A stretch of 64,000 bases of DNA from Sanguinoderma infundibulare. Taxonomy: Eukaryota; Basidiomycota; Agaricomycetes; Polyporales; Polyporaceae. Position 1 is the stretch's first letter, and the number at the start of each line of letters is the position of its first letter. The notes under the pieces were generated by a model. It did no database searches. It saw nothing but the letters and a program-made list of their open reading frames with translations, and was not told the DNA's origin. The stretch is from positions 3,162,001 to 3,226,000 of the forward strand of contig JAVLRN010000003.1 of assembly GCA_032821775.1 (NCBI GenBank), read 5' to 3'. Made by a program: the position numbers and the translations under genes. Of this stretch, positions 34,323 through 44,733 are shown piece after piece.

Positions 34323-37300
34323 ATGCCAGCCGCTATCATGAACGTGCCTCCCCTCCGGCCCTCCTTGCTCGACCGCCGCGCCGCCAGCCACAACCCCGCC
34401 GTCCCAGACCATCTCTCTCTCTCCGTCCTCGACCCCACTCCGCTCCCGGGTCCCACAAACCCACCTCTTCGCGCCAACGCCAGGCGACCGTCCGCAGGTA
34501 TCTTGTCCTTCACCCCGCTCACGCCCATCATGGCCTCGCCCACGCTCACCCCAGAGCCCCCCCACGCGTCCACGTCTGCTGCGGTGCTCGACACGGCCGC
34601 CCGCACGATCGCGCCGGGCCATGCCATTAGCAGCACAACTGCACCTGCACCTGCACCTCCTCCTGCCCAGCCACCTGGAGGCGACTCGGACTATGTCAGT
34701 CACCAGCCCCCCTTTCCGCCCAATCCCACATGGACAACCTGCCCGCCCACACCGCCGCCCAAGGGCTCGTCCCTGCGCCTTGCCTCGTCCACGACCCCTT
34801 CCCCTGCGCGCGCGGGCGACCGGGGCGCTCTCACGCACCGCGCGTGTCCTCGCCGAGCCTCGGAGTCCCTCGCGTCCCCCCAGGCCCGGCCCTCCGCGTC
34901 AGCCACCTGCCCATCGCTCTCCAGCACTAGTACCAGGGCTGGTGCGCCCAGTCGCACGCGGGCCTCGATGCGTCGCACATCTCTCCCGGGCGACCTCTCG
35001 AAACCTCTTCCGCCCCGACCGGGGCGTCGCGCGGACGGAACGCCCAAGGACCTGCCTCCGCTCCCGGACGCGCTGATCGACAGGGAACAGGACGAGGGGG
35101 GCTCGCTTCTTCCGAGCTTATCACGTCGCCCGCCCATGATTCGGGCTGCAAGCCTCAGCTCGCGTGCGGCGCTAGAAGGAGCAGGGCCGGCCGGACGTGA
35201 AATGGGCGTGGGGAGGGGGGTGGGAAGGAAGCTGTTTGATCTCGACGCGGACGAAGGTGACGCATCGGACGAGGACGAGGCGGAGCTGCACGAGCGCGGG
35301 CCGTATAAGGAGGAGAAAGGGCCGGCGAGGGAGGGGGAGCAGGCTGACCGTGCGTACCCGGACCAGGACCGCGACCGCGAGACTGACCTGGAACGTCAAC
35401 GTGAACGCGATCGCGAAGCAGAGATGGGACGCGCACGGGCTCGAGAGCAGCAGAAGGAGCGGGCGGAGAGGCTCCGCCGCTACCATGCCCTCATGGAGCT
35501 GCTCACGACCGAGGTCGGATACCTTCTGGACTTGCGCGCGCTGGTTACGGTGCGTCCTTTCTCTATCTCCGTCCCGTCGTTGCCGGTATTGTGCCAACAT
35601 CGCGCTGCGCGATTGTTGCTGAGCCTTTGTACCCTTCTTCAGGTGTATCTCGACCAACTCCTCCTGCTCTCTGCGCCCCCTACGCCCCCGACGGCTGCCG
35701 GGCCCTCGTCCCTCGCTCCTCCCCTTCCGGTGGGTTCCCAGCAATGTCTCGACGTGTCCTCGCACAGTCGGTCGTCGTCGACGTTCTCTGCCCTCTCGAT
35801 CCCTTCGATATTCCCCAGCTCTCGATCGTCCTTCCTTCAAGCTTGTCCTCTCCCGGTACCATCCATCAGTGCTCCAGATTGCATCTCCAACTCGTCCAAC
35901 TCGGCCTCGGAGTGTGGCTGCCTGCAAGAACGCGAACGACACACCTCTTGTCCACCGGCCACTGTGGATAGCGCGCCTAGGGAACGGGAAAAGGAGACAT
36001 CGAGTCGCAGACTCACCCTCAGGTCCAGCAAATCGCGGACGTTTTCGCCTCTGCCTCTCTTGTCCGAGCAGGAGGTCCGAGCGATATCCAGAAACGCCCA
36101 AGAGTTGCTCAAGTACCATGAGCGCTTCGTGAACGAGTTGCGCGACACGGTGAGCGTGACGAGCTTCCGTGCGGCCTTCGACCAGGGCAGTCGGGAGAGG
36201 ACACAGAGGGCGGATGAGGTGGCATTGGGGGAGGTAGAGCGGGCGGTGGAACTCGCTGCGGCCAAGTTTCTCGACGAGGTGTGTTCACATGATTCTCCGC
36301 TTGTAGTTCCCATATGTGGTGCGTGTCTGATTCGCGCCTTGTCGCTCACAGGCGGCTGCATTTGGCATATATGAAGCGTTCTGCCCCGGGCACAACGCTG
36401 CCGGCGACATCGTGCGGCGCGTCCAGGAGCGCTCGCCTTCTGCTTGGGACGCGTACGAGCAACGGTGCGCGTTGCTGGCCTCGAATGTCTTTCCCGGTGC
36501 GCACCCCGACGAATCGAAGGAAGACGCTGACCTCTCGCTTACCTCTCCTACGTCGGAGCTCGAGGATGCCTCGACTTTTGAGTCCTTCTCGGGGTTCGCA
36601 AAGCGGCGACATTCGACTCCCGTTGGCTTCCCCTCTTCTGGATCATGCACCATAGAGGCCGCGCCGCGGAGCCATTTACCCTTTCCTACTTCCAGTCCTT
36701 CATCGGGTACTGTTCCTTTGTCGACCACAGAGAGAAAAGTGCGATGGTCTGGGCACAAGCTCAAGCTCACGGACTACCTCATCAAGCCCGTGCAGAGGAT
36801 ATGCAAATACCCCCTCCTCCTCGACCAGCTCAGGGCCAGGCGCGTAGCACGGAGTGCGTCCGAGGACGAAGATACCCCCACGGACGCGACCTGGACGGAC
36901 CCCACTGGCGATGCCCTGCGGAGAGCGACAGAGGCCATGCGCGAGATGACCAGCCGCGTGAACCGCGCGAGTGAGAAGGAGGCACATAACCTCCGCTCGG
37001 CCCTCATCCACTCGCGACTCCTCTTCTCGAATCTCCCGCCCCAACCCGGTCCGACCTCTTCGCCTACCTCGCCCGGCTCGACGTCTCCCTCGTCAGAATA
37101 TGCCTCGTCTTCCCACGGGCATTCGAACTCGACGTCCTCGTGCTCGGCGATGTCCACTGCACCAACTTCCCCTTCATCCGCGGGAACGCCTACACCCTTG
37201 CCGGCGGTCGCCCCTGTCCCCGCGCCGCGCGCAGCTCACTTGACGGCGGACTTCGTGGCGTCGCTTGGGCCGTGCCTGCTTGCTGGTGCGTTGGACGTCG

Positions 37301-39270
37301 TCCAGCATCCGGTGCAGCGCTCGAAGTACCTCGGTGCGTTTTTGTACGCCGGCGGGTACTGCATCTTCGTCAAGGTTCCCAAGGGCGGCCGGGTGTACGA
37401 GCCCCGACACTGGTTTGCGCTGACCGAGGTCGAGGTGGTGGATATAGAGGAGGACGATCGTAAGTCTTCACATTTGCGTTCAAAGAAAGACACGGAGCTG
37501 AGCGCTCAGCGACACGACTTTCCGCGCGTTTCGTGACGCGATGCAGCATCATACCCGTATACCTTCCGCGTGAGCGGGTACGGCCATCACCTCCAGCTCG
37601 CGGCGTCGTGCCCTCAGGAGAAGGCGATCTGGATGGCGGCGATCAACGACGCGTTGTCGACGAAACGCGCCTGGGCGCGCGAGCCCCTCTCGAGCCTCCA
37701 GCTGGACAAGACACCGGTGGCGGAGGACCCGCTCCCGGACGAGTCTTCGCGCCGCCTGTCAACCATCCAGTCCAACTCGGAGCTCGAGAAGGAGTGCGAG
37801 ATGAGCATCGAGACGGTGTCGACGGCGCCTTCGGCGACAAAGCTGCGGTACTCGAAGACGATGTTCAGGCTCGACGGCATCGCGACGAAGCCGGAGCACT
37901 ACTCGCAGGTGCCCACGTTCTCCGCGGCGCTCAGCAGGCGGTCGTCTACCGCGTCCGTGAAAGCGTTCTTTGCGCCGATCGGGTTCGACTCGAGGATCGC
38001 TCGCCCGAATTTGCAGATCCGAGGGCACGTCGAGGGCGGTCTCCACGACGTCTTCTCCGAGTCTTGTCTCGCGGTTCGGGCACAGGCTCAGATGCGTGGC
38101 GAGGAGCTTTTCCAGGTGCGGGTCCCGGGGACCGGCAGGAGCAGACAGCAAGCTACGGTCCCTCGTTCAAGCTCGGGCATCAGCCTGGCCGGCATGGGCT
38201 TCTCCGCGGCGAAGCGCAAGTACGATAGCGTGCGCAGGAAGAGCTCGGTGGACCTCGACATGCCCGCTCCGCCCGTGCCCCCCTTGCCAGGTTACGCCAT
38301 CCACACGATGCCTGACGCAGGTGGACCCACAAGCTCCGAATCCAGTGGGCTGACTTTCCGGTCCAAGACCCTAGCTGCGCGGCGGCAGCGGAGACCGCCA
38401 GGCTCAATTGCACCTGCGATATCGACGGCCATCGCGCAGATGAACGCCGATCAGCAGCAGGACCAGCCCTCCGGTCCAGTCCTCCAGAGCCCCGAGCCGC
38501 TCTCGCTCGACTCCCCTCCTGACGTCTCGCGCTGCTCTTCCGTCTCGTCTGCCCTGCCAAGCCCCGTGGAGACGTCCCCGCTTCCGATACCTACCCCCGG
38601 TCTGTCGCCCAATGGGACTGTGCGGCTTCCTGACCACAGTCCTGGCCCCGTTCGCGGCAGGGAGGCGATGCCCAAACGCTCGCGCTCGGTCGTCAGCAAT
38701 GTGCGTTCGCTGTTCCACCCCCCGATCTCCCTCTCGCGATCTACGTCGTCCTCGTCCGGTCGGGCCTCTCCCAGCCCTGCGCTCCCGCCGACGGATAGCT
38801 CGCCGTCGTCGTCGGACTCGTCAAACGCGATCATGCAATGGTTCAGACGCACTTCGCTGCGCGGCCGGACGTCCCGCTCGTCGTCTTCCGCCAACTCGCT
38901 CATCGACGGCTGCTCTGATCACGGGGAGCTTCGGCGTCCGATGCCCACGAGGATGTCGACGGACGGCGTGGGGATGCGCACCCAGTTCCTCGACGTGCCC
39001 CGGCCACGCGGCGCTCGAGACTACAGCAACTACTCGAGTCCGAAGCGGCACCGGTCCCTGTTCGTCTCATCCACGTCGCGCTCGCGGGCCACGTTCCTGG
39101 ACGATAGCATGCGGGACAAGAGCTCTCGCGTTCCTTCGAGTCTCGGGGCGTCGGCGACGAGCGACGGCAGCATCTCGGCGAAGCGATCGTTGAAGAGGCT
39201 GCTGCTTTTCCAGCGTTCGACCGCCATGACCCCCGTTGTCCCCTCGCACACGCACAGTCACAGTCGATGA
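34323..39270 (+). CDS. Large Rho guanine nucleotide exchange factor (DH-PH)
   Basis: Predicted 1564 residues from exons 34323-35549, 35643-36278, 36352-37459 and 37547-39270. The first 380 residues are Pro/Ser-rich, with a charged segment (DRDRETDLERQRERDREAEM). The DH domain begins RRYHALMELLTTEVGYLLDL (about residue 387), carries large Ser-rich insertions, and ends with the diagnostic KLTDYLIKPVQRICKYPLLL. A PH-like region follows at about 910-1045 (YEPRHWFALTEVEVVDIEE, then YPYTFRVSGYGHHLQLAA and KAIWMAAINDAL). The rest is Ser-rich with a putative phospho-rich tail. DH-PH proteins load GTP on Rho/Cdc42 GTPases. ATG 34323 is the first in frame; 34338 is possible. Intron 1 is 93 bases without a stop, so retention would keep frame. 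Confidence 0.87.
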
Positions 39271-40225
39271 TGGCCGGCCGCCCCCCTCCTCCCCTCCTCC
39301 TTTACCCCCTGCATACCTCCGCATCACCATACACCATACCGCATACCGCAATACTGTCCATGCATACCGCATTCCCCCATATCGTTCGATCAACATTATC
39401 ATTCCCCATATACGTATATTCATACTGTCTCCCTTGAGTTCACATTCACATTTCTCCACCCCTGTCACGTCGATCACCCATATATTCCTGCTGCTTGCAC
39501 ATCATTCCCCCCTCATGATCATGTTTTAGACAGCCTTGACTTTCGCCGGGAACTGTACGATGTCCACGAGAGCGTCCCGTCCACGACTTTTGCCGCCGCC
39601 GTTTATCTTAAGGCCTTAACATTAAGCGTCGCACGTCCCCCGTCCTGCATCTCCATCTCACCATCATACTCTATAGTTTCAGTTTCCTGGACTCGGATAC
39701 ACACATACACTGGCACACGCGCATGCATGCACTTCTGTCCTCCTCCTCCATCGTCGCAACTTGCTCTTATCCCCCGACTCGAGCCGTGAACTTTCCGGCT
39801 AGACTTGCTATGGTATCGTAGACGCACCCCTGCAATATCATTGCGATGCTAAAAACATCCTTTTGGAGGATCGATGGAGATCATGAGAGTATAAGGTAGA
39901 GTAGGGCTGCTCGAGCCTCGCACCAACGTAAAACACAAAATGCCCACGGTCGCCGGATCGAGAACAGACGAAGGGCTTGAACTTGCAGGGTGCCGAACCC
40001 GTCCTGATGTGTACGCACGGAGTACTAGAGAGCGATTCGAGAATGATTCATGTGAGGGTAGAACCGCAAAGGATCAGAAACGAAAAAATATCCCGTATTC
40101 TAGCGTATTTCATCGGATGCGCGAGATGGAAGAGGGGCGGATTGGAAGGGCGAGGATGGACGCCTCTAGCAACGCTCATGCCCTCGGAATCCGACAAGGT
40201 CCATAACATGTATATTACATGGGGC
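39271..40225. other. Intergenic, 3' region with CATACCGCA-type repeats
   Basis: Holds an imperfect run of CATACC/GCATACC words at about 39305-39375, just after the Rho GEF. No gene is supported. Confidence 0.45.
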
Positions 40226-40400
40226 CGAGAACGTGAGCCAGCGTGTCCGCGATGCGAGCTAGGTATGGCACACCTATGCAACGATCAGCGTGAATTGACC
40301 CCGCTCGAGGACGTCTGTTCGTCGACTGTCTCTGGGATTGGAATCGCCCAACGCCTGTTCCAAGTTCGTGCTGCCTTCCTCAGAGCCCGTACAGATTCTC
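40226..40400 (-). pseudogene. Fragment E: 3' end of a fifth DUF6533 copy
   Basis: Matches the last coding bases of copies C and D (reverse strand of GGTATGGCACACCTATGCAA and onward through the ELTALEDAC-type antisense block), but breaks down after about 140 bases. It lies in the same orientation as copy D and is directly followed by D's distal 3' flank. This suggests a collapsed tandem array, with E the stump of a second copy. Confidence 0.6.
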
Positions 40401-40633
40401 CGCAGGGGAATTACCGATAGGAAGTCAGTCACGTGCACACGCAATACCCGCGCTCGAATCGACACGAAAGGGCTCGTATTCCAAAAGCGCCGGGAACCAG
40501 CCCGTCATAGGTTATATATAGTGATTTAGAGCAGCCATCCAAGAAAACTCTATGCTAGTCAAGAATAGGGAATCGAAAGATACAACGCACTCCGTCTAGC
40601 GTATTCCAGCCCGCTCGAGGGAAGGGGCGAACA

Positions 40634-40860
40634 CATCAGTAAAGCCGGATTTTGCTTAACGGCTTAACAGCTTAACGGAAAGTAGCCATCTTCCCCCCCG
40701 GATTTTGATGGATATCCTGGTCGTCGATGGCGGAACTTACGGGCGCTTAGATACCTACTTACGGCTTATCTGCTTACGGTGCTTAACGGCAGCTTAACGT
40801 GCTTAACGGTGCTTAATGGCCTCGTTAAGCACCGTTAAACAATTTCCGGAAGTACTGATG
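40634..40860. mobile_element. MITE-like insertion, 227 bases with 29-base imperfect terminal inverted repeats
   Basis: Absent from the matching place in copy C, where GCGAACACGAGTCT runs on uninterrupted. Left end CATCAGTAAAGCCGGATTTT and right end (reverse complement) CATCAGTACTTCCGGAAATT continue into GCTTAACGG and GTTTAACGG; 23 of 29 positions match. Flanks give a possible CA duplication (40632-40633, 40861-40862), or CAC if the outer C is host DNA. The inside is packed with GCTTAACGG-type words in both orientations. No coding sequence, so it would be non-autonomous. Superfamily unknown. Confidence 0.72.
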
Positions 40861-40999
40861 CACGGGTCTAGCAACTTCGCAAACCAACGCGCATGCCAGA
40901 ATCTACCAAGCACCACGACGTCTAGTGTTCATCTATAGACCGAGGACGTGAGCTGCAATCTTCGCGGTTAGAGCGATATATGACACACCTGTGCAACGA

Positions 41000-42801
41000 T
41001 CAGCACGAATTGACCGCGCTCGAGGATGCCTGTCCATTGGCTGCCTCTGGGTCTGAACTGGGATTGGGGTCGTCCAACCCCGATTCCAAGTTCGGGCTCT
41101 CTTCCTCGGCGATGGAGGGATCCGAGCTGACGTCGAGTGCTTCATGCTCCGGGCTGGCTTCACCGGAGGCGGGGAGCAAAGAAGTGACGGAGCCGAGAAC
41201 CCCATTGAACTTGAGGCTGCCAATCTGGGCGGACGAGAGCGAGTGTTGGTGGGCGTTGCCGTTGGCGGCTTCTTGAAGGTCAAAGAAGAAGCGCGAGATG
41301 AGGATGGCCGTTATTCTGTATGCAGACGCGGAGGATGGGCAACGAGTTGAGACATCATGATGGGAAAGAGAAGAAGTCGATGCCTGGGACGGACGTACGG
41401 TTCGGTAAGGATTACAATGTTGCTCGTGTTCGAAGTGGTAGCGTTTTTGTCGACCAAGATCTACATGAAACTTGAGCACGGGTAATGAGGAAATCCGCTG
41501 AGGTTTAGAATTACAAAAGACAGGGAGAACGTCAGGTGAAGGATGTTCATGATCAGCAGGACGCTAGAATGGGGTCAGTACGAGATGGAAAGGGTTCTAG
41601 GAGGACATACATGAAGTACATGACACCTAGCAATGAAATGTTGAATAACATGATTTATGCCGAGTGATCACTGTTTTGCTTACCATTTCTGAAGAGGACC
41701 CTTGACAGTGATGTGCTTTGACCCAGCAACTTCATCTCCCTGGCATTCTTGTATGTCCCAGCCCAAGTGATGGCTACAGCCAGCAGATCCGATGCGATGA
41801 GACAAACTCGAGAAACGATCACAGCTGGATAGAGTAGGAGACGTGGACTTGAGTTCTGGCACACCGCATCAAAAACTGGCGATAGATGGTACGTACAACT
41901 AAAGCAGAGATGTTCCACCGTATCAGTATGTCTTCCATTTCTTACAATATCAGACCTACTCTTGCTGTACGACATCAGAGAGCTTCAACTCTCCATCACA
42001 GCCGAAGATGGGGTCTACGGAGAAAGTTGTATAGCCATACCTCGTCTGTAGACGCGAATCTCACCACCGCAATAAACTCTCGATCCCTGTGAGACTTACG
42101 TAGTTTATGACCACAGGCGCGAGAGAGAGTATGAAGACGAAGGCAGCGATCGCCCATCTCCGACCGCTGAGCGCGTAGGCTCGCAAGCTGGAGAATGCTT
42201 GTTGAGACATGGGAAATTGTCAAAATAGATGCGGTTAAGGATATAAATTTAGCGAATGATGCGTACCAGCCCAGGGAATATATTGGAAGTTCTCCAGGAT
42301 ACATTGGGTCCAAAGGATTGAAATACAGCTGGGTTCTAGCTGAGTCCCGAAGGTGCTGTTCGGAGACGCGCCCAATCCCTTACCTCTGCGACCATGTGAG
42401 TTTGGCAGCCATGGATGACAGAAATAGCACGCACCGCAAGAGTCATTGGGTCAGGCCATGGCCCTCCGAACACATTATATGCCAAGGGCACATAACGGTT
42501 AAGGAAAAATAGGATGGTCGAGACCGTAATTTTACGCTTCCAGAAGAGTTCGACCTCTTTGTCGAAGGTGATCGTGAACTCGTACACCATAAGGGCTATC
42601 CAGCATCGACGATGACATCAGGACGAATGCCGCCACGCTGAGTTTGAGACAGAATCTGTGGCATACTCACCGATAGCGACGGTTTGGAACCAAGCTTCTA
42701 TTTGACTAGAGGAGAAGGTATAAGGAGATCACAGAGCTACAAAGCACCACTCACATAGAATCAAATTCAGCGACGAGCGCGGCATTATCAAAATCCGACA
42801 T
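41000..42801 (-). pseudogene. DUF6533-type gene copy D, frameshifted
   Basis: Same exon plan as copies A-C from ATG 42801 to stop TGA 41000-41002, with the 2-base exon at 42384-42385 between introns 42386-42434 (49 bases) and 42329-42383 (55). The exon that opens FCNAV in copy A here starts TTTTTGATGCGGTG, two bases shorter, so the phase from the previous exon no longer fits and a stop follows at once (around 41873). All other exons are open and close to copy A (for example LIASDLLAVAITWAGTYKNA). An unusual splice site could in theory rescue it, but none is visible. Confidence 0.7.
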
Positions 42802-42864
42802 AGTTCAGAGAGAGACAAAGGGTAGCTTGTCTAAGAAGGGCACGGCACCCAAGTCAACTGCCAC

Positions 42865-42871
42865 TATATAT
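42865..42871 (-). promoter_or_regulatory. TATA box of DUF6533 copy D
   Basis: Reverse strand reads TCGAATATATAG, identical to copies A and B, about 65 bases before the ATG at 42801. Its survival beside a frameshifted gene supports recent decay. Confidence 0.45.
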
Positions 42872-42923
42872 TCGACGTCCCCATCCGATAGAAGTTGATG
42901 ATGTCCAGGCCCCAGGACAACCT

Positions 42924-43311
42924 GCGGTTATAGCCCGGTGTTCAACAAGATGTATGGCAGTAATGCAACCGAACACTTACCGTTCAACAGACGGGGTCGC
43001 TTCGGCAGAACAACATCCTGATTCCACCACCACATCGTCAGCTCAGTCTACGGGGGTTGGCTACTCGTGCCTGTGATATTTGTATCGCGAAGACGGGAAC
43101 GCTTCACAGTCGTCAACGCGGTTGTAGTCCGGTGTTGAACACGATATGTGGCACCGATGTAACTGGCCACTTCCCACTCATTGGACGAGGTCCCATCGGT
43201 GGAACCACATCCCACCGCGCGACGTCGTGGGCTCAGTCTACCGGGCATTGCCACTTGCGCCTATGGTATTTATACCGCGAGACAACGACGCTTCGCACTG
43301 GTCAACGCAAC
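42924..43311. repeat. 194-base imperfect tandem duplication upstream of copy D
   Basis: 42924-43117 and 43118-43311 align from GCGGTTATAG / GCGGTTGTAG to the GTCAACGC / GTCAACGC ends. Both contain CTCAGTCTAC and a TATTTRTACCGCGA-like block. Copy C has the segment once (25260-25460). The two arms have diverged clearly, so the event is not recent. Confidence 0.6.
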
Positions 43312-43672
43312 TCTCCGAACACCAGCACCTCATCGGGCACCGCATGGCTCACACCCACACGCATCGCCGCCCGCCTCTCTTCTATACGAGTCAATCATGA
43401 TACCGAATGTCGAGCGAGACGTGTACTGTGTGGTGAATTCCTGCGGAAGTCCTGCTCGAGTTCTGGACTCACAATCCTGCGCAGTCGATGCCCGCGTCCT
43501 CCGCAAGTGCGGTGGCCGAGGATGAAAGATAGAGGACACTTTGCGTTAATGAGCGTAGCTCCTTCCGATCAGCAGCACCGGCGAATGATGGAGCTTCGCA
43601 TTTGTCCATCCAACTCATTCTGCCATGTATGATCTATGAGACCTTGAGCTCCGATGTCATTATCTCTTGCGA

Positions 43673-44337
43673 TCAGGATGGAGGGGCGTCCCGCCATTTC
43701 TGCAGTGTTAGAGGGAGAAGAGTGGCTGCAACACGTCGCCCGTCCTCGGCAAGGGGGTTGTATGCCGAACACGCGTTTCGCTGTGCGGCGTTGAGAAAGA
43801 CAACAGCGAGGATTGAAAGGAGGTACAGCTCACCGTATGCATGATGCCAACCTGGATCCCACTTCTGCCGGATGGCAGTGGGCATCATCTCGACTCGCTG
43901 TCCCATAGCCACGAGAAGAATCTCTGGTGCATTCAAGTATTCGTGTCAAAGCCAACGCCCTCCGCGCGATTGTGGGGCATTACATACCTGGTTTCTGTAC
44001 GACCGTGCCAAATATCTCGAAATGCTCCCGGCGTCCACCCGTCCAAAGTCTTCTCCGGTACGTTCCATAGAAACACCTTTCCGTTCAGGAAGATGCAAGC
44101 CCAATGGAACACGAGTCTGTCCGCAAGCTGGATGCCGTTCGCGGTGATTGTCTTGACCTGCAGTGACCTACACCGCAGGCGCGTCCCCGCGAGAAAGGAT
44201 GTTGGTCAGGCCGCCGTCGCTGAGCAGTTCCTTCGAGCGTTCGCAAACCGCCAGGTGAGACACAATGAAGGGGCTACACGGGCAGATTGTCTGAGCACAG
44301 AGAACGCAGCGGGACGGAAAGCTGTAGACAGCATCAT
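43673..44337 (-). pseudogene. NDUFAF3-like (Mth938 domain) complex I assembly factor gene with two frameshifts
   Basis: Four exons can be placed on the reverse strand: 44249-44337, 43988-44167, 43834-43923 and 43673-43780. Exon 1 is a mitochondrial presequence (LSTAFRPAAFSVLRQSARVA). Exon 2 gives ITANGIQLADRL, FLNGKVFLWNVPEKTLDGWT and, after a frame change, EHFEIFGTVVQKP. Exon 3 gives EILLVAMGQRVEMMP and, after another change, GIQVGIMHT; exon 4 gives RNACSAYNPLAEDGRRVAAT. The blocks follow NDUFAF3 order. Exons 2 and 3 are each one base off the length the flanking phases demand (for exon 2, an extra G in CCGGGAGC). It is either a pseudogene or carries two sequencing errors. It abuts repeat copy D. 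Confidence 0.7.
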
Positions 44338-44733
44338 GGTGAGCGTGAGAGTCTGGTTTCCGAGTCGTGGAGGATGCTCGCTTGGTATGTCACGGCATGT
44401 TTGGAGGCGACAGTCTTCGACGTGGGTGATGAGACGCGATGACGGCCTTGGACGCGAGCGAATGCCGAAAACATGATGCCATTGAACAAAAAAAAACGAT
44501 CGCGAGAAAAATCCATACAGTACAAATAATACACGTGTAAATCCAGCAGATGATGCATGCGAAAGATATCATAGTTGGAGTAGAATACCTAATTAGTCGT
44601 GAAGCCACGAGTCCATCCCCAAGCCTGTCACGAAATGAGTCCGTTCTCTCGAAGCAACGTCTCAAACCTATCGTTCCAACGGTCACCGCATTAGCACAAC
44701 GTCGCAAGACGCTCTCTTTTTAAGAATCGACAC

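Larger units (their letters stand above)
40440..43490 (-). repeat. Dispersed repeat unit, copy D (inverted)
   Basis: Reverse-strand copy containing the 3' flank (interrupted by a 227-base insertion at 40634-40860), the DUF6533 pseudogene and the spacer up to a shared block around 43440-43480 (GCAGGATTGTGAGTCCAGAA on the reverse strand). Gene X is absent: similarity stops about 180 bases from the NDUFAF3-like gene. A 194-base tandem duplication has lengthened the spacer. Confidence 0.72.

Noticed and set aside
35172..36119. 315-residue open frame on the minus strand
   Set aside because: Opposite the DH-encoding exons of the large Rho GEF; no motif.
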